From Phenylobacterium hankyongense (GTDB taxonomy: Bacteria > Pseudomonadota > Alphaproteobacteria > Caulobacterales > Caulobacteraceae): a DNA stretch of 64,000 bases. The stretch is from the NCBI RefSeq assembly GCF_003254505.1, contig NZ_QFYP01000001.1:3743649-3807648 (forward strand), read 5' to 3'. Position 1 is the first letter of the stretch. Each line of letters opens with the position of its first letter. The position numbers and the translations under genes are program-made. The notes below the pieces were generated by a model. It was not told the origin of the DNA. It saw only the letters and a program-made list of their open reading frames with translations, and did no database searches. Below are positions 33,778 through 42,068 of this stretch, piece after piece.

Positions 33778-35214
33778 GTGACCACCGCCGATCGGGACCT
33801 GCAGGCGGCCATCGCGGCGACGCGGTTCGGCCTGGGCGCCAGGCCGGGCGAGATCGCCCAGCTCGCCCACGACCCGCAGGGCTGGCTGCGGGCGCAGATC
33901 CGCCGGGAGGGCGCCGACCAGCCGCAGACCAATGGCGAGACCACCCGCGAGCGGCTGATCGCGGTGCGCGACTACCAGCAGGACCGCCGCGCCATGCGCC
34001 AGGACGCCCAGGCCCAGCCGCCGGCCGGCCAGTCCGCGGCCGCGCCGCCCGCCGCTCCGGACCGCGACCCGGTGAAGTTCGCCCAGCGCCTGCTGCGGGA
34101 GGACACCGGCACGGACTTCCTGGCTCGCGTCCAACTGGGCGCCACGACCGACGCCGGCTTCCGCGAGCGCTGGACCCTGTTCTGGGCCAACCACTTCACC
34201 GTCTCGGCCAACAAGCTGATCACCGCCACCGTGGTCGGCCCGTTCGAGAACGAGGCCCTCCGGCCCCACGTCTTCGGTCGCTTCGCCGACCTGGCGCAGG
34301 CCGCCGAGACCCATCCGGCGATGCTGCTCTACCTCGACCAGGCGCAGTCGATCGGGCCGAACAGCCGGGCCGCCACCCTCCTGAAGGCCGGCGCGCGACG
34401 GCAGGGCGGGCTGAACGAGAACCTCGCCCGCGAGATCATGGAACTGCACACCGTCGGCGTGGACGGCGGCTACACCCAGGCCGACGTCACCGAGTTCGCC
34501 CGCGCGATGACCGGCGTCTCGATCGGCGGCCCGCGCGACCCCGACTCGGCCGCCGGCGCCTCGGTGTTCCGGATGGCGGCGCATGAGCCCGGCGAGCGAA
34601 CGGTGATGGGCGTGCGCTATCCGGCCGGCGGCCGTGAGCAAGCCGAGGCCATCCTCGCCGACCTCGCCGCCAAGCCGGCCACGGCGCGCTTTGTCTGCAC
34701 CAAGATCGCGCGGCACTTCGTGGCCGACAATCCGCCGCCGGCCCTGGTGGCGCGGCTGGAGAAGGCCTGGACCGCGTCGCGGGGCGACCTGTCGCGGGTC
34801 GCCGAGGCCCTGGTGGCCGCGCCCGAGGCCTGGGCCCCGCAGCCGGCGAAGTTCAAGACGCCCTACGACTTCGTGGTCTCCAGCTACCGCGCGGCCGGCG
34901 GCCAGCCGAAGGCCATCGGCCAGGTGGCGCCGGTGCTCACGGCGCTCGGCCAGAAGCCCTTCTCCGCGCCCTCGCCCAAGGGTTGGGCCGAGGACGCCGA
35001 CTCCTGGGCCGCGCCCGACGCCATCGTCAAGCGGATGCAGTTCGCCCAGGGCTTCGCCGCGGCGGCCGTGCAGGACCGCGACCCCAAGATCCTCGCCGCC
35101 GACGCCCTGGGCGCCCGCCTGACGCCCGCCACGGCCCTGGCCGTCGCCCGCGCCGAGAGCCGCCCCGAAGGCTTCGCCCTGGCGCTGATGAGCCCGGAGT
35201 TCCAACGCCGATGA
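33778..35214 (+). CDS. DUF1800 family protein
   Basis: A 478-residue protein of a widespread family with unknown role. Marks are A-A-T-R-F-G-L-G-A-R-P near the start, F-W-A-N-H-F-T-V-S, N-E-N-L-A-R-E-I-M-E-L-H-T-V-G-V-D-G-G-Y and R-M-Q-F-A-Q-G. An AAGGAGG eight bases before GTG 33778 sets the start; ATG 33739 is possible but unnecessary. No normal Sec signal is visible. The stop overlaps the start of the DUF1501 gene (ATGA), the constant partner of this family. Confidence 0.88.
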   Translation: MTTADRDLQAAIAATRFGLGARPGEIAQLAHDPQGWLRAQIRREGADQPQTNGETTRERLIAVRDYQQDRRAMRQDAQAQPPAGQSAAAPPAAPDRDPVKFAQRLLREDTGTDFLARVQLGATTDAGFRERWTLFWANHFTVSANKLITATVVGPFENEALRPHVFGRFADLAQAAETHPAMLLYLDQAQSIGPNSRAATLLKAGARRQGGLNENLAREIMELHTVGVDGGYTQADVTEFARAMTGVSIGGPRDPDSAAGASVFRMAAHEPGERTVMGVRYPAGGREQAEAILADLAAKPATARFVCTKIARHFVADNPPPALVARLEKAWTASRGDLSRVAEALVAAPEAWAPQPAKFKTPYDFVVSSYRAAGGQPKAIGQVAPVLTALGQKPFSAPSPKGWAEDADSWAAPDAIVKRMQFAQGFAAAAVQDRDPKILAADALGARLTPATALAVARAESRPEGFALALMSPEFQRR

Positions 35215-36473
35215 CCCGCCCCCTCTCCCGCCGCGGCGTGCTGGCCGCAGCCGCCGGCTTCGGCGTCTCCCTGCAGTTCCTCGCCACCCAGAGCTTCGCC
35301 GCCACCGAAGACGGGCTGGCGCGCAAGAAACTGATCGTGGTGATCTGCCGCGGCGGCATGGACGGGCTGTCGGTCTCGCCACCGGTGGGCGACCCCGACT
35401 ATGCGGCCCTTCGCGGCCCCATCGCGCTCAAGGACGAGGCGCTGAAGCTCGACGGGACCTTCGCCCTCCACCCGGCGCTGACCGCCACCTACGCGCTGGC
35501 CAAGGCCGGCGAGGCGCGGATCGTCCCGGCCGTCGCCACGCCGGACCGCGCCCGCTCGCACTTCGAGGCGCAGGACGTGCTGGAGACCGGGGCGAGCGGC
35601 GTCTACGGGACCTCGTCCGGCTGGCTGAACCGGGCGGTGGAGACCATCTCCGCCCACCGCAAGGTCGAGGCGCTCTCCGTCGGCCCGACCGCCCCGCTGA
35701 TCCTGCGCGGCAAGGCGCCGGCCGGCTCCTGGTCGCCCGGCCGGGTGGTCGACGGCAGCGCCCGGCTGCCGACCCTGCTGCAGGACCTCTACAAGAACGA
35801 TCCTCTGCTCGGCCCGGCCCTGGCCCGCGGCCTCGCCACCGAGGCCATGGCGCAGGCGGCGATGAGCAATCTCGCGCCTTCCGCAGGGGGGCCGCCGACC
35901 CAGATGGCCGCCGCCGCCGCGCCGCCCGCCGCCAACGCCCCGGCGCTGCTCCGCCAGGGCCGCGACGCCGCCGCCAAGCTGGGCGAGACCCTGGCCGGGT
36001 TCATGCGCGAGCCCGGCGGGCCGCAGATCGCCGCCATCTCGCTGGACGGCTTCGACACCCACGCCAACCAGGGCGCCGGACAAGGCCAGCTCGCCACCCG
36101 CCTGAGCTACCTCGACGCGGTGCTGGACGGCGTCCACACCGGCCTCGGCCCGGCCTGGAAGGACACCGTGGTGGTGGTCGCCACCGAATTCGGCCGCACG
36201 GCTCGGGTCAACGGCACCGCCGGCACCGACCACGGCACCGCCTCGACGGCCCTGCTGCTGGGCGGCGCGCTGAAGCGCGGCGGCATCGTCGGCGACTGGC
36301 CGGGCCTGAAGCAGAGCGCCCTGTTCGAGAACCGCGACCTGGCGCCGAGCCTCGACATGCGCGGCCTGTTCAAGGGCGTTCTGGCCGACCACATGGGCGT
36401 CGACCGCGCGGCGCTCGACACCGCCGTCTTCCCGGACAGCGGCGGCGTGCGGCCGGTGGCGAACCTCGCCTGA
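35211..36473 (+). CDS. DUF1501 family protein, Tat-exported
   Basis: A 420-residue protein. The leader R-P-L-S-R-R-G-V-L-A-A-A-A-G-F-G-V-S-L is a twin-arginine signal. The mature part shows the alkaline-phosphatase-like DUF1501 core: L-I-V-V-I-C-R-G-G-M-D-G, H-P-A-L, S-L-D-G-F-D-T-H-A-N-Q, V-V-V-A-T-E-F-G-R-T and D-H-G-T-A. Folding in the cytoplasm before Tat export suggests a bound metal. The gene pairs with DUF1800 in many bacteria; the pair's task is unknown. Its stop is one base from the stop of the convergent pseudouridine synthase. Confidence 0.88.
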   Translation: MTRPLSRRGVLAAAAGFGVSLQFLATQSFAATEDGLARKKLIVVICRGGMDGLSVSPPVGDPDYAALRGPIALKDEALKLDGTFALHPALTATYALAKAGEARIVPAVATPDRARSHFEAQDVLETGASGVYGTSSGWLNRAVETISAHRKVEALSVGPTAPLILRGKAPAGSWSPGRVVDGSARLPTLLQDLYKNDPLLGPALARGLATEAMAQAAMSNLAPSAGGPPTQMAAAAAPPAANAPALLRQGRDAAAKLGETLAGFMREPGGPQIAAISLDGFDTHANQGAGQGQLATRLSYLDAVLDGVHTGLGPAWKDTVVVVATEFGRTARVNGTAGTDHGTASTALLLGGALKRGGIVGDWPGLKQSALFENRDLAPSLDMRGLFKGVLADHMGVDRAALDTAVFPDSGGVRPVANLA

Positions 36474-36474
36474 C

Positions 36475-37455
36475 CTACCGGCGCTTGCGGGCGAACGGCT
36501 CCGGATCGGCCTCGTGCTCGTCGAAGCCGAAGTGCTCGAAGCCGGCCTTCATCTCCGGGCTCAGCGGCGCCTCGAGGATCAGCGTGCCGCGCGAGGGGTG
36601 CGGCAGCACCAGCCGTCGGGCGTGAAGCTGCAGCTTCAGGCCGGCGGATAGCTCCACGGAGAGCTCGGTGTTGTACTTCGGGTCCCCAAGGATCGGATGT
36701 CCCATGGCCAGCATGTGGGCGCGCAGCTGGTGCGTGCGGCCGGTGCGCGGCCGTAGCGCCATCCACGCGGCCCGCGGGCCGGCGCGGGCAAGGGTGACGA
36801 ACTCGGTCTCGGCCGCCTCGGCGTCGGGGTCCTTGGGGTCGGCGGGGATCACCATCTCGCGATCGCCGACGCCGCGCTTGGCCAGCGGCAGCTCCAGCAC
36901 CCCCTCGCCGGGCTTGGGGAAGCCGGCGACGATGGCCCAGTAGGTCTTCTGCGCGTTGCGGCGGGCGAAGGCTCCGGCGAGCTTGGCGGCCGCCCCCGGC
37001 GTCTTGCCCAGCACCAGCACGCCGGAGGTGTCGCGGTCCAGCCGGTGCACCAGGCGCGGCCGCTGCAGCCCTTCGCCCCAGGCGCTCAGCAGCCGGTCGA
37101 TGTGCTTGGAGGTCTTGGTGCCGCCCTGCACGGCGAGGCCGGAGGGCTTGTTCAGCGCCAGCACCTCCTCGTCCTCGTAGAGCACCAGGGAGCGGGCGTA
37201 GTTGGCCTCGCGCGGATCGAGGTCCTGCTTGTCGCGCGGCGGCTGGGCGTCCGGCAGCGGCGGCACCCGGACCTGCGCCCCGGCGCTCAGCCGGGTGTCC
37301 GGCTTGGCGCGCGCGCCGTCGACGCGGATCTGGCCCGAGCGGGTCAGCTTCTGCAGCATGATGTGGTTCAGGTGCGGCCAGCGGCGCTTGAACCAGCGGT
37401 CCAGGCGCACGCCGTCCTCGCCGCTGTCCACATAGAGGGTGCGCACCTCCCTCAT
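36475..37455 (-). CDS. RluC/RluD-family 23S rRNA pseudouridine synthase with S4 domain
   Basis: A 326-residue enzyme. The S4 RNA-binding domain is at about 15-75 (R-L-D-R-W-F-K-R-R-W-P), then the synthase core with the catalytic aspartate in H-R-L-D-R-D-T-S-G, L-A-L-N-K-P-S-G-L, and R-T-G-R-T-H-Q-L-R-A-H. The layout matches RluC, which modifies 23S rRNA positions 955, 2504 and 2580 in E. coli; the exact sites here are inferred. It overlaps crcB (ATGA) and is followed by the convergent DUF1501 gene. Confidence 0.88.
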   Translation of the reverse strand: MREVRTLYVDSGEDGVRLDRWFKRRWPHLNHIMLQKLTRSGQIRVDGARAKPDTRLSAGAQVRVPPLPDAQPPRDKQDLDPREANYARSLVLYEDEEVLALNKPSGLAVQGGTKTSKHIDRLLSAWGEGLQRPRLVHRLDRDTSGVLVLGKTPGAAAKLAGAFARRNAQKTYWAIVAGFPKPGEGVLELPLAKRGVGDREMVIPADPKDPDAEAAETEFVTLARAGPRAAWMALRPRTGRTHQLRAHMLAMGHPILGDPKYNTELSVELSAGLKLQLHARRLVLPHPSRGTLILEAPLSPEMKAGFEHFGFDEHEADPEPFARKRR

Positions 37456-37835
37456 GCGAACATCCGCCGGGCCAGCATCAGGCCGAGGAACAGCGCCACC
37501 ACCGCGAACACCACCGAAGTGGCGCTATAGGCCGCGGCCGCGCCGTAGGTGCGCCGCTCGATCATCAGGGCGGTCTCCAGCGAGAAGGCCGAGAAGGTGG
37601 TGAAGCCGCCCAGCACGCCGACCCCCAGGAGCAGGCGCCACTTCTCCTGGTCGGCGCCGCCGCGATGCGCCAGCACGCCGATCAGCAGGCCCATGCACAG
37701 GCCGCCGATCAGGTTGGCGGCGAAGGTGCCATAGGGCCAGCGGGTCCCGAGCGAGCGGGTGAGCTGGGAGCCGAGGAGGTAGCGCGCGATTGCGCCCAGC
37801 GCGCCGCCGCCCCCGACGAGGAGGAGATTCAACAT
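37452..37835 (-). CDS. crcB: Fluoride exporter CrcB/Fluc
   Basis: A 127-residue membrane channel with four helices that exports fluoride as a dual-topology dimer. Marks are G-G-A-L-G-A-I-A-R-Y near the start, T-F-A-A-N-L-I-G-G in helix two and G-F-T-T-F-S-A-F-S-L-E in helix three. ATG 37835 is chosen; the frame extends upstream without homology. No fluoride riboswitch was recognised in front of it. The stop overlaps the pseudouridine synthase start, as in many alphaproteobacteria. Confidence 0.93.
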   Translation of the reverse strand: MLNLLLVGGGGALGAIARYLLGSQLTRSLGTRWPYGTFAANLIGGLCMGLLIGVLAHRGGADQEKWRLLLGVGVLGGFTTFSAFSLETALMIERRTYGAAAAYSATSVVFAVVALFLGLMLARRMFA

Positions 37836-37875
37836 CGGCCCCTTATGCGACGGCCGCTCGCCGCCGCAAAGGGCG

Positions 37876-38379
37876 TCAGGTGCGGGTGCCGATTCCCCGT
37901 CGCACGCCGCGGGCGTCATAGACGTCGGCGCCCGGCGGCTTCGGGCCGCGGCCCATCATCACCTCGAGGGTGGCCGCCAGCGACGGGCCGCCGCCCAGGT
38001 TGAAGCTGGTGCCGAGGCCCAGGCCGACCGCCGAGCCGCCGTGCCGGTTGAAACTGCCGCTGCCGCCGCCCACGCCGAGACCCAGGCGCGGCCCGTTGTC
38101 CGGCCCCGCCTGACGGACGAAGCGGTCCGACACCCGGAACCAGTCGTAGCCCTCGGCGATAGCCAGGTCCGCGGCCCGCAGCAGGGCGTAGTCGCTGACC
38201 TGCTCGATCCCCGCGCCGGGGCCGCCGCGGAAGGTGATCCGGTAGCGGCCCGGCTCGATCCGGTACTCCGAATAGCCGACCGCCTGCGGGCCGGCGGCCG
38301 GCTGGTAGCGGGTGGGCGCGCTGGCGCAGGCGCTCAGCGCGAGGGCGGCGAGGACGGGCAGGATCAGGCGGCGTTTCAT
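37876..38379 (-). CDS. CC0125/CC1285 family lipoprotein
   Basis: A 167-residue lipoprotein. Leader M-K-R-R-L-I-L-P-V-L-A-A-L-A-L-S-A-C has lipobox L-S-A-C at residue 18. The mature part has Y-S-E-Y-R-I-E-P-G-R-Y-R-I-T-F-R-G and A-D-L-A-I-A-E-G-Y-D-W-F, the core of a family described in Caulobacter, then a Gly-rich tail. Function unknown. It lies between crcB and a second pseudouridine synthase on the same strand. Confidence 0.85.
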   Translation of the reverse strand: MKRRLILPVLAALALSACASAPTRYQPAAGPQAVGYSEYRIEPGRYRITFRGGPGAGIEQVSDYALLRAADLAIAEGYDWFRVSDRFVRQAGPDNGPRLGLGVGGGSGSFNRHGGSAVGLGLGTSFNLGGGPSLAATLEVMMGRGPKPPGADVYDARGVRRGIGTRT

Positions 38380-38459
38380 CGGCTTCGGGTCCGGGCGGAA
38401 AACCGTTGCGGTTCCGCGACTTCGTGGAGGAAACGGGCAAGCAGGCCGCACCGTTCCGG

Positions 38460-39212
38460 CTAGCCCAGCTTCAGCGCCGCCAGCAGCTGCGCCATGTCCG
38501 CCGGAACCGGCGCTTCCAGGCGCTTCAGGCCGCCGCCGGGGTGGGGAAAGATCAGCGCCGCCGCATGCAGCATCAGCCGCGGGACCGGGTGTCCCGCTAC
38601 CACCAGCGCGCCGCCATAGCGCGGGTCGCCGGCGATCGGGCGGCCGATCGACGCCAGGTGCACGCGCAGCTGGTGCATGCGGCCGGTCTCCGGATCGAGC
38701 TCCAGCAGAGCCGCGCCGGACGCCTCGCCCAACGTGCGATAGCGGGTGCGCGCCGCCTCGGCGTCCGCATGGTCCGGCGGACAGACCCGCATGTAGGCCT
38801 CGCGGCCGATCTCGTCGCGGCGCAGCGGCGCCTCGATAACGCCCTGCGGCGGCTGCGGCGCGCCGGGCGTTACGATCGCCCGATAGGTCTTGGCGAACTT
38901 GCGCGCCATCATCGCCTTGCCGAGGAAGCCCGCGGCCGGCTTGGTCTTGGCGGTGAGGATCACCCCGGAGGTGTCGCGGTCCAGCCGGTGGATCAGCCGC
39001 GGCCGCGCCTTGCCCGGCCGGGCGAACGCCCAGAGCAGCTCGTCGAGCGTATGGACCTGCGCCCGTCCGCCCTGGCTGGACAGGCCCGAAGGCTTGTTCA
39101 GCGCCAGGATGTCGGGGTCCTCGTAGATCACCAGGCTGCGGACGAAGGCGATCTCGTCGGCGCTCAGCTTGATCCCGGTCTCCTGCGTCCGCCGCGCCGG
39201 CCGTGGGCTCAA
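38460..39212 (-). CDS. RluA-family pseudouridine synthase lacking the S4 domain
   Basis: A 250-residue enzyme with only the synthase core: I-L-A-L-N-K-P-S-G-L-S-S-Q-G-G, catalytic D in H-R-L-D-R-D-T-S-G, F-A-K-T-Y-R-A-I-V and T-G-R-M-H-Q-L-R-V-H. The absence of an S4 domain resembles RluA, which modifies 23S rRNA and tRNA, but the target is not certain. Its ATG overlaps the rarA stop (ATGA). It is a paralogue of the enzyme at 36475-37455. Confidence 0.85.
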   Translation of the reverse strand: MSPRPARRTQETGIKLSADEIAFVRSLVIYEDPDILALNKPSGLSSQGGRAQVHTLDELLWAFARPGKARPRLIHRLDRDTSGVILTAKTKPAAGFLGKAMMARKFAKTYRAIVTPGAPQPPQGVIEAPLRRDEIGREAYMRVCPPDHADAEAARTRYRTLGEASGAALLELDPETGRMHQLRVHLASIGRPIAGDPRYGGALVVAGHPVPRLMLHAAALIFPHPGGGLKRLEAPVPADMAQLLAALKLG

Positions 39213-40516
39213 CGCTCGCCCCGCTCTTTGCGCAAGGCCGCCCAGCGGTCCAGCCGCTCCTTGATCCGCGCCTCCGACCCCTCGCCCTTGGGCTGGTAGA
39301 AATTGCGGCGCTCCATGCCGTCGGGGAAATAGTTCTGGCCGGAGAAGCCCTCCGCCGCGTCGTGGTCGTAGGCGTAGCCCTTGCCGTAGCCGAGGTCCTT
39401 CATCAGCCGGGTCGGGGCGTTGAGGATATGGCTGGGCGGCATCAGCGAGCCGGTCTCCTTGGCGGCCTTCATGGCCGCGCCGAAGGCCTTGTAGACGGCG
39501 TTGGACTTGGGCGCGGCGGCCAGGTGCACCGTCAGCTGCGCCAGCGCGATCTCGCCCTCCGGCGAGCCCAGGAAGTCGTAGGTGTCCTTGGCGGCGTTCG
39601 CCAGCACCAGCGACATCGGATCGGCCTCGCCGATGTCCTCGGCGGCCGCGCGGATCAGCCGCCGCGCGATGAACAGCGGATCCTCGCCGCCGGTCAGCAT
39701 GCGCGCCAGCCAGTAGAGCGCCGCGTCCGGGTCCGAGCCGCGGATCGACTTATGCAGGGCGGAGACGAGGTTGTAGTGCTCCTCGCGGTCCTTGTCGTAG
39801 GCCGGCCTGCGCTTCTGCAGGATCTGGCCCAGTTCCTTGGTGTTGAGCGGCTTGGCCGTGCCGATGTTGAAAAGGGTCTCGGCCAGCATCAGCAGGTAGC
39901 GGCCGTCGCCGTCCGCGAGCGCGATGAGGGCGGCGCGCGCCTCCGGCTCCAGCGGCAGCGGCCGGACCTCGTAGGTCTCGGCCTTCTTGAGCAGGGTCTC
40001 CAGCGCCTCGTCGTCGAGGCGCTTCAGCACGTACACCTGGCAGCGGGACAGCAGCGCCCCGTTCAGCTCGAACGACGGGTTCTCGGTGGTCGCGCCGACC
40101 AGGGTGACGATCCCCTCCTCCACGAACGGCAGGAAGCCGTCCTGCTGGGCGCGGTTGAAGCGGTGGATCTCGTCGACGAACAGCAGGGTGGACTGGCCCG
40201 CCGCGCGACGCACCCGCGCGCCCTCGAAGGCCTTCTTCAGGTCGGCGACGCCGGAGAACACCGCCGACAGCTGCTGGAACTCGTAGCCGGCCTCCTTGGC
40301 CAGCAGGCGCGCGATGGTGGTCTTGCCGGTGCCGGGCGGCCCCCACAGGATCATCGAGGCCAACCGCTTGGCTTCCGCCATCCGGCGGATCGGACCCTCG
40401 GGCCCCAGCAGATGGTCCTGGCCCACCACCTCGTCCAGCCGCTGCGGCCGCAGGCGGTCGGCGAGCGGTGAAGGCGCATGGGGCGTCAGGCCCGCGGCTT
40501 CGAAGAGATCGGCCAT
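39209..40516 (-). CDS. rarA: Replication-associated recombination protein A (RarA/MgsA), AAA ATPase
   Basis: A 435-residue clamp-loader-related ATPase that acts at stalled replication forks. The Walker A motif is G-P-P-G-T-G-K-T (59-66), Walker B L-L-F-V-D-E-I-H-R-F, sensor one A-T-T-E-N-P-S-F, and the C-terminal tetramer domain has H-K-S-I-R-G-S-D-P-D-A-A-L-Y-W and N-Y-F-P-D-G. The first gene of a run with the pseudouridine synthase. It follows the DegQ-like gene by 65 bases, the common alphaproteobacterial order after rplQ. Confidence 0.93.
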   Translation of the reverse strand: MADLFEAAGLTPHAPSPLADRLRPQRLDEVVGQDHLLGPEGPIRRMAEAKRLASMILWGPPGTGKTTIARLLAKEAGYEFQQLSAVFSGVADLKKAFEGARVRRAAGQSTLLFVDEIHRFNRAQQDGFLPFVEEGIVTLVGATTENPSFELNGALLSRCQVYVLKRLDDEALETLLKKAETYEVRPLPLEPEARAALIALADGDGRYLLMLAETLFNIGTAKPLNTKELGQILQKRRPAYDKDREEHYNLVSALHKSIRGSDPDAALYWLARMLTGGEDPLFIARRLIRAAAEDIGEADPMSLVLANAAKDTYDFLGSPEGEIALAQLTVHLAAAPKSNAVYKAFGAAMKAAKETGSLMPPSHILNAPTRLMKDLGYGKGYAYDHDAAEGFSGQNYFPDGMERRNFYQPKGEGSEARIKERLDRWAALRKERGER

Positions 40517-40581
40517 GGGCGGGGACTTACCACAAGACGCGCCCGGTGAAGACGACGCCGGGCGCCTTTCCTGGCCGACGG

Positions 40582-41991
40582 CTAGCCCTGGAAGGTCGCC
40601 GTCACCTGCTGGCCGTTGCGCTCGATGGTCACCTGCCAGACCCGCGACGCGACGCTGACCGCCGCCGCCAGGTCGCGGACGGTGGTGATCTTGCGGCCGT
40701 TGATGGCGCGGATGATGTCGCCGGGCTGCAGGCCCACCTGCGCGGCGGCGCCGCCGGCGATCTTGGTCACCAGCACGCCCGCGCCGCCAAAGGGATCCAG
40801 GCCAAGCTCCTCGGCGACCGCCGGCGAGAGGTTGACCACGGTGGCCCCGTCGAACGGATTGCGGCCGGTGATCACCCGCTCGTCGCGGGCCGGGGTGGCG
40901 GGCGCCGGGTCGGCCCGCAGGGTGAGCTGCTGATTGCCGCCGGCGCGGCGCACGCCGATGCGCACCGTGTCGCCGGGCCGGTGGTTGCCCACGGCGAAGT
41001 TGAGGCCGGCGGCGTCGACCACCGGCTGGCCGTCGACGGAGGTGACCACGTCGCCCTGGCGCAGGCCGCCGCGGTCGGCCGGGCCGCCCGGCCAGACATC
41101 GGCCACCAGCGCCCCCGACGGCGTCGCCAGTCCCAGGGACCGGCCGATCTCCGGCGTCACGCTCTGCAGCCGGGCGCCGACCCACGGCCGCACCACGGCG
41201 CGCCCGCCGCCCGCCGCGGTCTCCACCACCCGGCGGACCACCGCCGCAGGAATGGCGAAGCCGACGCCCGAGGAGGTCCCCGAGCGGGAGAGGATGAAGC
41301 TGTTCACCCCGATCAGGTCGCCGTCCATGTCCACCAGCGCGCCGCCGGAGTTGCCTGGATTGATCGCCGCGTCGGTCTGGATATAGGAGCCGGCGTCGCC
41401 GTTCGGGTCGGCGTTGCGGTTCAGCGCCGAGACGATGCCGTTGGTCACCGTCTGGCCGACGCCGAAGGGATCGCCGATGGCCAGCACCAGGTCGCCCACC
41501 TGGGTGTCGCCGCTGTCGTCCAGCGCCAGCACCGGCAGCCGCTCGCCGGCCGGCAGGTCGATCTTCAGGATGGCGAGGTCCGTGCGCGCGTCGGCCAGCA
41601 GCACCTTGGCCGGAAACTCCCGGCGGTCGGCCAGCGCCACGGTGATCTCCTGGCCGCCTTCCACCACGTGGTTGTTGGTGACGATGACGCCGTCCGCCCG
41701 GACGACGACGCCGGAACCCAGCGAGCCCTCGACCCGGTTGCGCGGCGCGCCCATCCCGAACAGCTCCCAGAACGGGTCCGCCTGCTGGCGCACCAGGCGC
41801 TTGGAGGAGATGTTCACCACCGCGGGGGCGGCCTTGCGGACCACCGGGGCGAAGGACTGCTTCATGCCGAGCGCGCTGGTCGGGACGCTGCGGGCCGGCT
41901 GCGGAAGCGAGGTCTGCGCCTGGGTCTTTCCCGAGGGCGAGCAGGCGGCCAGGAGGGCGAGGGTCGGGATCAGGACGCGATGGGCGCGCAT
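40582..41991 (-). CDS. DegP/DegQ-family periplasmic serine protease, probable lipoprotein
   Basis: A 469-residue HtrA protease. The leader ends L-L-A-A-C at residue 17, a lipobox, so membrane anchoring is likely. The trypsin-like domain has H108 (N-N-H-V-V), D138 (A-R-T-D-L-A) and S215 (G-N-S-G-G-A-L). Two PDZ domains follow at about 260-350 and 375-465. It degrades or holds misfolded envelope proteins. Open frame continues far upstream, but the signal sequence fixes the start at 41991. Confidence 0.93.
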   Translation of the reverse strand: MRAHRVLIPTLALLAACSPSGKTQAQTSLPQPARSVPTSALGMKQSFAPVVRKAAPAVVNISSKRLVRQQADPFWELFGMGAPRNRVEGSLGSGVVVRADGVIVTNNHVVEGGQEITVALADRREFPAKVLLADARTDLAILKIDLPAGERLPVLALDDSGDTQVGDLVLAIGDPFGVGQTVTNGIVSALNRNADPNGDAGSYIQTDAAINPGNSGGALVDMDGDLIGVNSFILSRSGTSSGVGFAIPAAVVRRVVETAAGGGRAVVRPWVGARLQSVTPEIGRSLGLATPSGALVADVWPGGPADRGGLRQGDVVTSVDGQPVVDAAGLNFAVGNHRPGDTVRIGVRRAGGNQQLTLRADPAPATPARDERVITGRNPFDGATVVNLSPAVAEELGLDPFGGAGVLVTKIAGGAAAQVGLQPGDIIRAINGRKITTVRDLAAAVSVASRVWQVTIERNGQQVTATFQG

Positions 41992-42068
41992 GGGGTCTCC
42001 GGTTGCCGAAATCGAGCAGCACAGTGCCGAGGTTTCGGGCGCAAATTGGGCGTCCGGAGGGTCCGCGT

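Noticed and set aside
37836..37875. Fluoride riboswitch before crcB
   Set aside because: No recognisable crcB-motif core was seen in the 40-base gap before the gene.
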